Of a DNA stretch of 64,000 bases, positions 38,536 through 47,549 are shown one piece after another. The notes beneath the pieces are model-generated. The model was not told the origin of the DNA. It searched no databases and saw only the letters and a program-made list of their open reading frames with translations. The stretch is from Lentzea albidocapillata subsp. violacea. GTDB lineage: Bacteria > Actinomycetota > Actinomycetes > Mycobacteriales > Pseudonocardiaceae. Each line of letters starts with the position of its first letter. Position 1 is the first letter of the stretch. Where the stretch lies: NCBI RefSeq assembly GCF_900100275.1, contig NZ_FNET01000009.1:186001-250000 (forward strand), written 5' to 3'. Both the position numbers and the translations under genes were made by a program.

Positions 38536-40236
38536 TCAGCTTTTGCGAACGAGTCCGGTAAAGCCCGCGACACTGAGCGTGGCGAACGACCAACCCAGGA
38601 TCTGCACGACCCAGCCTGCTCCGGTCGCCCACTGTCCTGCTGGTCCGTTCGCCAGTTCGCATCTCGGTGTGCCACCGAGCTTCACGAGCGGGATTGCGAG
38701 ATCCGCCGCAAGACTGATCCTGTTCACAGGTGAACAGGAGTTCGCGGGGCGGTCCTTGGCCGGTGTCAGGCCGTTATGGGCGTCGGCCGTCCACACTAGA
38801 CAGAGTGCGAGCAGGAACGTGACGAGTAGGCCAATCACCGCCCGGGAGGGCCGGTAGCCGTAGCCGAGCGTGACGCCCAGGAACCAGTGCCACAGCCTGT
38901 TGCCGGGGTCGCCGCGGTGGCGGAGGTCCTCCTGCTGGGCGATCAGGACGCGCCGTGCGGTGTGCTCGTGGCCGGCGGCGCGGTGCACGGCGGCGAGTTG
39001 CTGGTACGGCTGAGCTTCGTACTTGAAGTTGTGCTTTCGCAGCATGGTGAGCCATGCGTCGGTGTCGTTCGGGGGTTCCGGGTATGTCAAACCGTTCACC
39101 GTCACGGTGAAGACGTCGGTCTGCACCAGCTTGGGGACGTTGAAGACGAGCAGATCGCCGACCTCGGTGCCGGCCAGGCTGAGCTCGTAGCCGTCACCGT
39201 GGTTGACCAGCTTCTCGGGCCAGAGGATCAGGTTGCCGCTCACGTCGGTGTCGTCGATCTCCACCGCGGGCCGCTGGGCAGTGGCCTCGAGCACGGTGTC
39301 GCTGATGTTCAGCGTCGCCCCGATCGCAGCCTTCTGCACGATCACGGCCGGGCCCTCGTCGTTGCGGATCGACCCCTGGACGAGGAGGCTGCCGCCGATC
39401 CGGGTGTCGACCATCCGGATCGTTGCGAGCGGGGCCCGCGTCGAGCGCGCGTCGAAGCCGTCGTTGAGCCGTACGTCGGCCTGGAACCGGCTGCCGTCGA
39501 GGCAGATCCCGCAGTGCGCGGCGGTGCGCACCACCGCGCCCATCATGTGCAGAGCACCGGCGCTCCCGTCGAGCATCAGCACTCCGCAGTCCCCGCCGGT
39601 CGCCTTGACGAAGCTGCTGTCGAGATGGATGTCCCCGCCGACGGTCGCGTTGTTGAGGACCAGGGCAGTCTCCGAACCGTTGACGATCACCGCCCCCTGC
39701 AGATGCAGGTCGCCGCCGATGTCGCAGCCGTCGAACCGGACCTCTCTGGCGTGGAGCCCGGCGGCCTTCACGTTCCGGGCGACGCGCAGGCCCTTCGCGT
39801 ACATCAGCCCGACGCTGGTGTCCCCGAACAGGAAAGTGCCGTCGACGTGTGCGTTCTCGAGATCGACCACTCCGGCGCAGCGGGCGTCGTCCATCGTGAG
39901 ATAGCGGGTGCGCAGGTTCTCCGCGTTCAGCTCCGGCATCGTGGACCCGTCAAGCGACAGCGCGGGCAGATCGGTGTCGTGGAGTGAGAGCGGCTCCTCG
40001 AAGAGGCAGTCGTCCAGCTGCAACGCCGTTGAGGTGCTGATGAAGTCGAGGTTGAGTTCGCCGGTGACGCGGGCGCCGACCACTCGGAGACCCCGCGGGT
40101 CGACGATGCCCGAACGGAGCAGATCGCGGATTGCCGTGGCGCGCACCACGTTGTTCCCACGGCGTGAGAGGTCGAGCACCTCACCGGACTCGGCGGCCCG
40201 GATCATGTGCTGCTCTGTCTCGTTAGGACGTGACAT
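38536..40236 (-). CDS. Membrane protein with beta-solenoid-like repeats
   Basis: 566 residues from ATG at 40236 (an earlier ATG at 40248 is possible). Residues about 45-370 are short repeats with alternating hydrophobic residues (LNLDFISTSTALQLDD, GDLHLQGAVIVNG, GDIHLDSSF, GSLLVQGSIRN, GNLILWPEKL), a right-handed beta-helix pattern related to bactofilin/pentapeptide proteins. Three or four C-terminal transmembrane helices follow (AVIGLLVTFLLALCLVW; WVVQILGWSFATLSVAG). Similar actinomycete proteins exist without known function. Only ten bases separate its start from the divergent reductase gene, so both mRNAs may be leaderless. First chromosomal gene after attR. Confidence 0.8.
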   Translation of the reverse strand: MSRPNETEQHMIRAAESGEVLDLSRRGNNVVRATAIRDLLRSGIVDPRGLRVVGARVTGELNLDFISTSTALQLDDCLFEEPLSLHDTDLPALSLDGSTMPELNAENLRTRYLTMDDARCAGVVDLENAHVDGTFLFGDTSVGLMYAKGLRVARNVKAAGLHAREVRFDGCDIGGDLHLQGAVIVNGSETALVLNNATVGGDIHLDSSFVKATGGDCGVLMLDGSAGALHMMGAVVRTAAHCGICLDGSRFQADVRLNDGFDARSTRAPLATIRMVDTRIGGSLLVQGSIRNDEGPAVIVQKAAIGATLNISDTVLEATAQRPAVEIDDTDVSGNLILWPEKLVNHGDGYELSLAGTEVGDLLVFNVPKLVQTDVFTVTVNGLTYPEPPNDTDAWLTMLRKHNFKYEAQPYQQLAAVHRAAGHEHTARRVLIAQQEDLRHRGDPGNRLWHWFLGVTLGYGYRPSRAVIGLLVTFLLALCLVWTADAHNGLTPAKDRPANSCSPVNRISLAADLAIPLVKLGGTPRCELANGPAGQWATGAGWVVQILGWSFATLSVAGFTGLVRKS

Positions 40237-40246
40237 TGTGGGACCC

Positions 40247-41275
40247 ATGTCCTATCTCGCGGATAGCGCGCGCTACGACCAGATGACCTACCGGCGGACG
40301 GGACGCAGCGGCCTCAAGCTGCCCGCCATCTCGCTCGGTCTTTGGCACAACTTCGGCGGTGACCGGCCCTACGAGCTGGGCCGCGGAATCGCGCGGAGGG
40401 CGTTCGACCTCGGTGTCACGCACTTCGACCTCGCCAACAACTACGGTCCGCCGTACGGCTCGGCGGAGATCACGTTCGGGCAGATCCTGAAGGATGATCT
40501 CAGGCCGTACCGCGACGAGCTCGTCATTTCCACGAAAGCCGGCTACGACATGTGGGCCGGGCCGTACGGGGAGTGGGGCAGCCGCAAGTACCTGCTCAGC
40601 TCGCTCGACCAGTCGCTGACCCGGATGGGCCTCGACTACGTCGACATCTTCTACTCCCACCGGTTCGACCCGGAGACGCCGCTGGAGGAGACCATGGGCG
40701 CGCTTGTCTCCGCGGTCCAGCAGGGCAAGGCGCTCTACGCCGGCATCTCGTCGTACTCGCCGGCCAAGACCCGCGAGGCCGCCGAACTGCTCCGGTCCGC
40801 CGGTGTGCCGCTGCTGATCCACCAGCCGTCGTACTCGATGCTCAACCGCTGGATCGAGCCGGAGCTGCTGGACACGCTGGAGGAGGTCGGCGCGGGCTGC
40901 ATCGCGTTCTCGCCGCTCGCGCAGGGCATGCTGACCGACCGCTACCTCGACGGCGTTCCCGAGGGATCGCGCGCCTCGCAGGGCAAGTCGCTGTCGACGG
41001 GCCTGCTCACCGACGAGAACCTCGCCCGCATCCGGTCGCTCAACGAGATCGCCCGGTCGCGCGGCCAGTCGCTCGCGCAGCTCGCGCTGACCTGGACGAT
41101 CCGCGACCCGCGCGTCACGTCGGCGTTGATCGGCGCGTCCTCGGTGGGGCAGCTGGAGCAGAACCTCGCGGCCCTGCAGGCGCCGCCGCTGACCGACGAC
41201 GAGCTCGCCGAGATCGACAAGCACGCCGTCGAGTCGGGCATCGACCTGTGGGCCACGTCGTCCCAGGCGGACTAG
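40247..41275 (+). CDS. Aldo/keto reductase, L-glyceraldehyde 3-phosphate reductase type
   Basis: 342 residues of the AKR14/YghZ group. Tetrad residues appear as Asp in FDLANNYG, the following Tyr, Lys in VISTKAGYDMW and His in IFYSHRFD; NADPH-site segments ALIGASS and QLEQN near the C-terminus are typical. WHNFGG and GRGIARRAFDLG match the YghZ subfamily, which reduces toxic L-glyceraldehyde 3-phosphate. Start ATG at 40247 has no ribosome site, consistent with leaderless translation. The stop overlaps the convergent kinase gene end. Confidence 0.88.
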   Translation: MSYLADSARYDQMTYRRTGRSGLKLPAISLGLWHNFGGDRPYELGRGIARRAFDLGVTHFDLANNYGPPYGSAEITFGQILKDDLRPYRDELVISTKAGYDMWAGPYGEWGSRKYLLSSLDQSLTRMGLDYVDIFYSHRFDPETPLEETMGALVSAVQQGKALYAGISSYSPAKTREAAELLRSAGVPLLIHQPSYSMLNRWIEPELLDTLEEVGAGCIAFSPLAQGMLTDRYLDGVPEGSRASQGKSLSTGLLTDENLARIRSLNEIARSRGQSLAQLALTWTIRDPRVTSALIGASSVGQLEQNLAALQAPPLTDDELAEIDKHAVESGIDLWATSSQAD

Positions 41276-42675
41276 TCCGAGTGCCGGGGGAGGCGGATCG
41301 TGAAGACCGTCGACCCCGGCCGGCTGGACAGCTCGATCCTGCCGTCGTGTGCCTCCACCAGCGACTGGACCACGGCGAGGCCCAGACCGCTGCCGCCGCG
41401 CTGGCGGGTCCGCGAGTCGTCCACCCGGTAGAACCGGTCGAAGATGCGCGCTTGGTCGGCCGCGGGGATGCCGGGCCCGCTGTCGCTCACCCTGATCACC
41501 GCCCAGCCGTTCTCGGCCGTCACCTGCAACGCCACCGACGTGCCCGCGGGTGTGTGCACGGCCGCGTTGGCCAGCAGGTTGTCGAGCACCTGCCGCAAGC
41601 GCGTCGGGTCCGCGGTCATCGTCACCGTGTCGGCGTCGACGTCCAGCACGTGCGACGGCCTGCCCGCGCGGAACGCGTCCGCCGCCGCCTCCGCGATCAC
41701 CGACAGGTCCAGCTCCTCCGGACGCAGCGGTGGCTCGGTCGCCGCGGAGTCCAGGCGTGCCAGCAACAACAGGTCGTCGAGCAGCACGCTCATGCGTGAC
41801 GCCTCCGACCGCAGCTTCTCCAGGTGCTTCTCGCGTTCGCCCGGCTCGTTCGCCGCCGCGTACTTGAAGAGGTCCGCGTAACCGCGCAACGAGGTGAGAG
41901 GCGTCCTCAGTTCGTGCGAGGCGTCTGCGATGAACCGGCGCAGGCGTTGCTCTGCGGCCGTGCGCGCGACCAAAGAAGTGTCGATGTGCGCGAGCATCTT
42001 GTTGAACGCCTCGCGCAGCTCCTCGACCTCGACGCCGCCGCCCCGTTTGTCCACCCGCACGGCGAGGTCACCCGAGTCGGTCAGGTCGTGCGACGAGATG
42101 TCGTGCGCGGTGTCGGCCATGTCCGACAGCGGCTGCATGCCCCTGCGGATCAGCGCCTGACCGCCCACCACCAGCGCGACCAGGGCAGCCAGGAACGCGA
42201 TCACGCTGACCGTGATCAACTGCGAGATCGTGCCGTCCCTGTCGTCCAGCGGGGCGGCGCTGACCAGCACGATCTCGTTGTCGACGATCTCGCAGGCACG
42301 CAGCCGGAACTTGCCGTCGCCACGCAGGTAGTCGGTCGCGAACAGGTCGCCGTTCAACGCCTTCTTCGCGATGGCGTCGAACTCCTCCCGATCGGCCGGC
42401 TGCTGTTCGCCCGGCTGGGGTCGCAGCTCGCCGTCCTGCATCTTGTAGACGACGGCGAACCAGTCCGGGGGAAGCTTGCTGACCTTCCCGTAGCGCTCGA
42501 CCTCCTTCGCCGCGCCCGTCTGGCTGATCGCCATCTGGTCGTCGAGGCGGCGGTCCAGGAAGTCCTGCATCGACGTGACCATGACCCAGCCGACGATGAC
42601 GAACACCGTCAGCGCCAGCGCGCCGAGGGCCAGCGCGAGCCGGGTGCCCAGCCGCCACTGGCCGAGAGGCTTCAT
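41272..42675 (-). CDS. Sensor histidine kinase (HAMP-HisKA-HATPase)
   Basis: 467 residues. TM1 about 12-33, periplasmic sensor to 150, TM2 about 152-172, HAMP to 235, phosphoacceptor His254 in FIADASHELRTPL, ATPase boxes N (NLLANAAVHTP), G1 (SDSGPGI), F (FDRFYR) and G2 (GSGLGLAVV). The ATG at 42675 overlaps the regulator stop (ATGA). Signal unknown; genomic neighbours on the other strand form an extracytoplasmic flavin redox set. Confidence 0.93.
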   Translation of the reverse strand: MKPLGQWRLGTRLALALGALALTVFVIVGWVMVTSMQDFLDRRLDDQMAISQTGAAKEVERYGKVSKLPPDWFAVVYKMQDGELRPQPGEQQPADREEFDAIAKKALNGDLFATDYLRGDGKFRLRACEIVDNEIVLVSAAPLDDRDGTISQLITVSVIAFLAALVALVVGGQALIRRGMQPLSDMADTAHDISSHDLTDSGDLAVRVDKRGGGVEVEELREAFNKMLAHIDTSLVARTAAEQRLRRFIADASHELRTPLTSLRGYADLFKYAAANEPGEREKHLEKLRSEASRMSVLLDDLLLLARLDSAATEPPLRPEELDLSVIAEAAADAFRAGRPSHVLDVDADTVTMTADPTRLRQVLDNLLANAAVHTPAGTSVALQVTAENGWAVIRVSDSGPGIPAADQARIFDRFYRVDDSRTRQRGGSGLGLAVVQSLVEAHDGRIELSSRPGSTVFTIRLPRHSD

Positions 42676-43388
42676 TGCGCTGCTCGGCGGAGCACGTACC
42701 CCACACCGCGCACGGTGTGGATCAACGGCTCGCGGCCGTCGTCGAGCTTGCGGCGCAGGTGGGAGATGACGAGCTCGACCACGTTCGAACGGCCGCCGAA
42801 GTCGTACTCCCACACGTGGTCGAGGATCTGCGCCTTCGTCAGCACGGCCGGCGAGCGCCGCATCAGGTACCGCAGCAGCTCGTACTCGGTCGGCGTCAGC
42901 GTCACGAGCTTGCCGCCGCGACGGACCTCGCGGGTGTCCTCGTCCATCAGCAGATCGGAGACCTTCAGGACCGAACGCTTCCACGACGGACCCGTCGAGC
43001 GGCGCAGCACGGCCCGAAGCCGTGCCATCAGTTCTTCGACCGAAAAAGGTTTCACGAGGTAGTCGTCGCCGCCTCGGGTGAGCCCCGCCACCCGGTCCGC
43101 GGTGCCGTCGCGGGCCGTCAGGAAGACCACCGGCACCATCGCGCCGGCCGCCCGCATTCGATCAAGAACGGTGAATCCGTCCAGGTCAGGCAGCATGAGG
43201 TCGAGCACGACGATGTCGGGTTGGAACTCGGCGGCCTCTCTGAGGGCCTCTTCGCCGCTGAGCGCGGTCGCGGCCTGCCAGCCCTCGTAACGGGCGACCG
43301 TCGCGACCAGGTCAGCGATGTGCGGCTCGTCATCTACGACGAGCAATCGAACCGAGTTCCCCTTGTCCACGTGCTCATGGTGCGTCAC
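42672..43388 (-). CDS. OmpR-family response regulator
   Basis: 238 residues from GTG at 43388 (GGGAGAG upstream); the shorter GTG at 43370 lacks a ribosome site. Receiver domain with VVDDEP, phosphoacceptor Asp63 in IVVLDLMLPDLDGF, and VKPFS; C-terminal winged helix with LTPTEYELLRYLM and SNVVELVISHLRRKLD. Pairs with the kinase downstream. Divergent from the flavocytochrome operon (119 bp), which it may control. Confidence 0.93.
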   Translation of the reverse strand: MTHHEHVDKGNSVRLLVVDDEPHIADLVATVARYEGWQAATALSGEEALREAAEFQPDIVVLDLMLPDLDGFTVLDRMRAAGAMVPVVFLTARDGTADRVAGLTRGGDDYLVKPFSVEELMARLRAVLRRSTGPSWKRSVLKVSDLLMDEDTREVRRGGKLVTLTPTEYELLRYLMRRSPAVLTKAQILDHVWEYDFGGRSNVVELVISHLRRKLDDGREPLIHTVRGVGYVLRRAAQ

Positions 43389-43506
43389 CTGATGGCTCTC
43401 CCGCTCGATCGACAGGAAGTCGACAGCGGAGGCAAAGCGGAGCCACAGCTCGAACGCAAAGGATCGAGACCGACCGCCAGAGACCGCCCTGACCGAGGAG
43501 CCCGCC

Positions 43507-44865
43507 GTGACGACCACCCTGCAGCCCCCCGTGCGACCGGCCCCGGCCGGCCGGGCGACGCCGCACAAGGTGCTGGCCAAAGCCGGCCTCTACGTGTTCC
43601 TCCTCGCCAACGCGGCCTTCGTGACGTACCTGTTCAACGCGGCGGGCGTCGGCTCGAACAAGCTGGTCAACTTCGGCCGGCTCGCGGGCCTGTACGGCGC
43701 GCTCGCCATGGCGTTCCAGCTGCTCCTGGTGGCGCGGCTGCCGTGGCTCGACCGGCGCCTGGGCATGGACAAGCTCACCTCGTGGCACCGCTGGGTCGGC
43801 TTCACGATCTTCTTCACGCTGGTCGGCCACCTGGTCTTCATCGCGCTGGGCAACGCGGGCGCCGACGGTCCGGTCGCCGAGATCGTCCGGCAGGCGACCG
43901 AGCTGGAGGGCATCCTCCGCGCGCTGGTGGCGTGGGCGATCATCATGGTCGTCGGCATCGTCTCGGCCCGCTTCGCGCGGCGCCGGCTGGCCTACGAGAC
44001 CTGGCACTTCATCCACCTCTACACCTACGTCGCGATCTTCCTGGCTTTCTCGCACCAGGTCGCGGTGGGCAGCACGTTCCGCAAGTCCGCACTCGCGACC
44101 GGCTACTGGTGGGGCCTCTGGGCGTTCGCACTCGGGTCCGTCCTGATCGGACGCGTGGTGCTCCCGGCCTACCGCAACTGGAAGCACCAGTTCCGCGTCG
44201 CCGCCGTGGTGCCCGAGGCGCCCAACGTCGTCTCGGTCTACATCGAGGGCAAGGACCTCGACCGGCTCGGCGCCAAGGCCGGCCAGTTCTTCCTCTGGCG
44301 CTTCCTGACCAGGGACCGCTGGTGGCAGGCCAACCCGTTCTCGCTGTCCGCGGCGCCGAACGGCAAGTACCTGCGCCTCACCGCGAAGGCCCTGGGCACC
44401 GGCAGTGCGGACATCCGCAACATCAAGGTCGGCACCCGCGTGTTCGCCGAGGGCCCGTACGGCGCCTTCACGACCATGCACCAGACCAAGCCCAACGCGC
44501 TGCTCGTCGCGGGCGGTGTCGGCGTCACGCCGGTTCGCGCGCTGCTGGAGGAGATCAAGGGCCACGTCGTGGTGCTCTACCGGGTCAGCGACCCGCGCGA
44601 AGCCGTGCTGTTGCGTGAGCTCGAAGGTCTCGCACGGGCCAAGGGCGCCGTGCTGCGGCTGGTCACCGGTTCCTCGAAGGCCATCACCGCCAACGGTCCG
44701 TTGCTCGGCCCGGAGAACATCGTCGCGCTCGTGCCGGACGTGCAGGACCGCGACGTGTTCATCTGCGGCCCCGGCGGCATGACCGACGCGGTGATCACCA
44801 GCCTCGACGAACTGGGAGTGCCCAGCAACCAGATCCACGCCGAGCGCTTCGCGCTGGCCAACTGA
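43507..44865 (+). CDS. Ferric reductase-like flavocytochrome
   Basis: 452 residues. About six transmembrane helices in the first 215 residues with heme-ligand type His (SWHRWVGF, VGHLVF, WHFIHLYTYV, FSHQVAV), then an FAD domain (WQANPFSLSAAP) and an NAD(P)H domain (LLVAGGVGVTPVRALLEE, FICGPGGMTDAV). Such proteins move electrons from cytoplasmic NAD(P)H across the membrane. First of three tightly spaced genes with an FMN-binding protein and ApbE, suggesting electrons are passed to a covalently flavinylated outer partner. Confidence 0.92.
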   Translation: MTTTLQPPVRPAPAGRATPHKVLAKAGLYVFLLANAAFVTYLFNAAGVGSNKLVNFGRLAGLYGALAMAFQLLLVARLPWLDRRLGMDKLTSWHRWVGFTIFFTLVGHLVFIALGNAGADGPVAEIVRQATELEGILRALVAWAIIMVVGIVSARFARRRLAYETWHFIHLYTYVAIFLAFSHQVAVGSTFRKSALATGYWWGLWAFALGSVLIGRVVLPAYRNWKHQFRVAAVVPEAPNVVSVYIEGKDLDRLGAKAGQFFLWRFLTRDRWWQANPFSLSAAPNGKYLRLTAKALGTGSADIRNIKVGTRVFAEGPYGAFTTMHQTKPNALLVAGGVGVTPVRALLEEIKGHVVVLYRVSDPREAVLLRELEGLARAKGAVLRLVTGSSKAITANGPLLGPENIVALVPDVQDRDVFICGPGGMTDAVITSLDELGVPSNQIHAERFALAN

Positions 44866-44879
44866 AGGGGTCCGACGAC

Positions 44880-45344
44880 GTGAAAAGGGCAATTCCCGTT
44901 CTGGCGCTGAGCGTGGCCGGCCTGGTTCCGGTCTGGATCTACTCGCCGGGCGCCGCGCACGAAGGCGAGCTCAGCGAGGTCGCCGCGCCGCTGGCCCAGG
45001 AACAGACGCAGCAGCAGGCGGCACCACAGACGACTGCACCGCAGACCACCGGCGCCGCGCCGAAGACGACCCAGCAGCAGGCCCAGAACCGCACCGTGTC
45101 CGGGCCCGCGGTGAACACCTCCGAGGGCACCGTGCAGGTGCAGGTGACGTTGCAGGGGACCAAGATCGTCGACGTGAAGGCGTTGCGGGCGCCCAACAGC
45201 AACCCGACCAGGATGGCGCTGCCGCTGCTGCGCGAGTCGGCCCTGAAGGCGCAGAGCGCGGACATCGACACGGTGTCCGGCGCGACCGCGACCTCCGAGG
45301 GCTACAAGCAGTCGCTGCAGGCCGCGATCGACGGGGCGCAGTAG
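44880..45344 (+). CDS. FMN-binding domain protein (extracytoplasmic)
   Basis: 154 residues: N-terminal signal/anchor (RAIPVLALSVAGLVPVWIY), a Gln/Thr-rich linker (residues about 40-70), then an FMN-binding domain with VQVQVTLQGTKIVDVKAL and the flavinylation motif SGATATSEGY. ApbE attaches FMN to the Thr in S(T)GAT. It probably receives electrons from the flavocytochrome. Stop overlaps the ApbE start. Confidence 0.9.
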   Translation: MKRAIPVLALSVAGLVPVWIYSPGAAHEGELSEVAAPLAQEQTQQQAAPQTTAPQTTGAAPKTTQQQAQNRTVSGPAVNTSEGTVQVQVTLQGTKIVDVKALRAPNSNPTRMALPLLRESALKAQSADIDTVSGATATSEGYKQSLQAAIDGAQ

Positions 45345-46084
45345 TGGCGGTGCGGCGCGTCGAGCACATCATGGGGCTGCCGATCTCGGTGGACCTGCGT
45401 GACGGCGACGCCGCGCTGGCCGAGCGGGCGTTCGCCTGGCTGCGCGAGGCAGACGCCCAGTTCTCGCCGTTCAAGCCCGGCAGCGAGGTGTCCCGGCTCG
45501 ACCGGGGTGAGCTCACCAGGGAAGAGCTCACCCCGGATCTCGTCGAGGTGCTCTCGCTGTGCGACTGGTACGAGCAGTCCACGGGCGGCGCGTTCACGGC
45601 ACGGGCGCCGGGCCGCGGGCTCGACCCGTGCGCGGTCGTGAAGGGCTGGGCCGTGCAACGGGCGGCGGACATGCTGCGCCAGGGCGGAGCCACGTCGTTC
45701 TGCGTCAACGCCGGCGGCGACGTCGTGACGGCCGGCGAGCCCGAACCCGGAAAGCCTTGGCGCGTCGGCGTTCGGCACCCCGACCTCGCCGACCAGCTCA
45801 GCGTCGTGCTCGGCGTGCGGGACGGAGCCGTTGCCACGTCAGCGTTGTACGAACGTGGGCAGCACATCCTGGACGGCCGTACCGGTCAGCCGGTCTCCGG
45901 GATAGTTTCGGTCACGGTTTTCTCCGATGACCTCGCGATCGCGGATACCACTGCCACAGCAGCGTTTGCGCTGGGCAGGGATGGGATCGAGTGGGCTGCC
46001 GGGCAGGAGGGCTGCGAGGTTTTTGTCGTCGACGAAGATCGTCGCGTGTACTCGAGTCCTGGACTTCCCGTACACATCTGTTAA
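45344..46084 (+). CDS. apbE: FAD:protein FMN transferase
   Basis: 246 residues with the ApbE pattern: HIMGLPISVDL, FSPFKPGSEVSRLDRG, DPCAVVKGWAVQRAADML, VNAGGDVV, and the metal site IADTTATAAFALG. The enzyme links FMN to Thr of the neighbouring SGAT-containing protein. Translational coupling (one-base overlap) supports that pairing. GTG start. Confidence 0.93.
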   Translation: MAVRRVEHIMGLPISVDLRDGDAALAERAFAWLREADAQFSPFKPGSEVSRLDRGELTREELTPDLVEVLSLCDWYEQSTGGAFTARAPGRGLDPCAVVKGWAVQRAADMLRQGGATSFCVNAGGDVVTAGEPEPGKPWRVGVRHPDLADQLSVVLGVRDGAVATSALYERGQHILDGRTGQPVSGIVSVTVFSDDLAIADTTATAAFALGRDGIEWAAGQEGCEVFVVDEDRRVYSSPGLPVHIC

Positions 46085-46198
46085 CATGCTCGCCCAACGG
46101 AGCCTTGACTCCGGGGCATGATTTCGTTGATCAAGAGCTGGATCGGAGCTCGCGCTCGGGGCAAGACCCGGCCTGCTGTCGACCAACTACTCGTGCGG

Positions 46199-46246
46199 AA
46201 GAGCCTGCTGCAGCGCGAATTCGGGAGCGCACTGCAGCAGGCTCTT
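46199..46246 (+). terminator. Intrinsic terminator
   Basis: A perfect 15-bp stem AAGAGCCTGCTGCAG / CTGCAGCAGGCTCTT with an 18-nt loop, followed by TCTGTGTTT. Ends the flavin electron-transfer operon, 115 bp after apbE. Confidence 0.88.
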
Positions 46247-46297
46247 TCTGTGTTTATTGGTCGCTGCTTCGCAGACTCCGGCTCGTTCGCCGGGAAG

Positions 46298-46370
46298 CTG
46301 GTCGTCCGCCCGCCGCTTCGCCCCGATTGGGCTTCGCCGAATCGAGACGAAGAGGCGAACGGACGACCAG
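46298..46370. other. 73-nt structured palindrome
   Basis: CTGGTCGTCCG (46298-46308) pairs perfectly with CGGACGACCAG (46360-46370); further partial pairing continues inside. It lies in the gene-free stretch 46085-46413 between convergent genes, next to the 46199 terminator, so it may be the terminator for the leftward ADP-ribosylglycohydrolase gene or a small palindromic element. Confidence 0.55.
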
Positions 46371-46413
46371 CGCGAACTCGCAAAAGCGCGCGCTTGGCTG
46401 CTTGGGCCAGGAC

Positions 46414-47448
46414 TTACGCGTAGCGGTCCTCGTTGAAGTCCAGGTTCACGGCGGACATGCCCAGGTCGCGGCCCATCGCGTCCAGCACGTCCACCATCTC
46501 CAGCCCCATCAGCCAGTCGCGGGGCAGCGCGTCGGTGCCGTGCAACGCGCCGAGCACGTTGCCCGTCAACGCCGCCGTGGCGTCGCTGCCGCCGGAGTGG
46601 TTCGCGGAGGCGCGCATGGCGTCCACGAACTGCGACGGCTTCGGGTGCGTCAGCACGGTGTAGACCGCGATCGCCAGCGCCTCGGGGCCGGTCCAGCCGC
46701 TGCCGAGCCGGTCGACGCGCACGGACGACGAACCGTCGTGCTCGTCGGCCAGGACTACGGCGCGCGTCAGCACGGTCGCCGTGTACGTGTCGTCGCGCAG
46801 CACGCGGCCGATTACCTGGTCGATGGCCTCGCGCAACGGCCTCGCCTTCACGGCGAGCAGGTGGACGAGCAACGCCAGTGCGCCGCCGGACACCCAGCCG
46901 CCCGTGCCGCCGTGCGTCAGGGCCGCGAACCGGCAGCCGAGGTCGTACGCGATCGCCGCGGACGGGGCGAAGCCCGCCGGTGCGGTGCGGGTGACGCCGT
47001 TGCAGCCGGACGACTCGTTGTGCGGGTTCTCCGGAGTGGACGGTGTCTCGGCGGCCAGCGCGCGCAGGCACGTGAGGCCCGGCGAGCGGCTCTCGTACAG
47101 CCGTTCGTCGGCGAGCAGGCCGGTCGCCCCGCGTTCGGGGGCCGGTTGCTGCTGGGTGATCAGCCAGCGTCGATAGCTGTGCCAGACCATCTGGGACGGT
47201 TCCCACTCGCCGGTGCGCTTCCCGCGCACGAAGGCGCGCAGGTAGCCGTCGGCGGTGAACAACGTCAGCTGGGTGTCGTCGGTGAACAGCGCGGGCTTGG
47301 GTGGCCCCAGAACGCCCTCGGGACCGTGCTCGCGCTGGATGTCGGCCAGGCCGAGGTACTGCACGGGCGCACCGAGCGCATCACCGAGAGCGCCGCCGAG
47401 AAGGCACCCGGCGCCGCGGTCAACCACGGAATTCCTGTCTCGCGGCAC
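46414..47448 (-). CDS. ADP-ribosylglycohydrolase family protein
   Basis: 344 residues from GTG at 47448. DraG-fold signatures: GCLLGGALGDALG, the metal motif FTDDTQLTLF and HSGGSDATAALTGNVLGALHG; the second metal motif normally reads GDSDS/GNDADT, and here GSDAT keeps the Asp. The enzyme removes ADP-ribose from proteins or nucleic acids. Chromosomal, transcribed leftward, head-to-head with the SARP gene (101 bp). Confidence 0.88.
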   Translation of the reverse strand: MPRDRNSVVDRGAGCLLGGALGDALGAPVQYLGLADIQREHGPEGVLGPPKPALFTDDTQLTLFTADGYLRAFVRGKRTGEWEPSQMVWHSYRRWLITQQQPAPERGATGLLADERLYESRSPGLTCLRALAAETPSTPENPHNESSGCNGVTRTAPAGFAPSAAIAYDLGCRFAALTHGGTGGWVSGGALALLVHLLAVKARPLREAIDQVIGRVLRDDTYTATVLTRAVVLADEHDGSSSVRVDRLGSGWTGPEALAIAVYTVLTHPKPSQFVDAMRASANHSGGSDATAALTGNVLGALHGTDALPRDWLMGLEMVDVLDAMGRDLGMSAVNLDFNEDRYA

Positions 47449-47549
47449 GCGTGAACAGTAGCGTCCCGCGAACTTGGGCCGTACTTGTATCTGAGACTCG
47501 GGCTTGCGCACCTGTTGAAGTGACGAGGTCAGCGCACCTGAGGAGGGGC

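Noticed and set aside
38225..38662. Minus-strand frame across attR
   Set aside because: It would span the tRNA remnant and both sides of the integration junction, and shows no family features.
42675..44618. 647-codon plus-strand frame over the regulator and flavocytochrome genes
   Set aside because: Shadow of two well-recognised genes in other frames.
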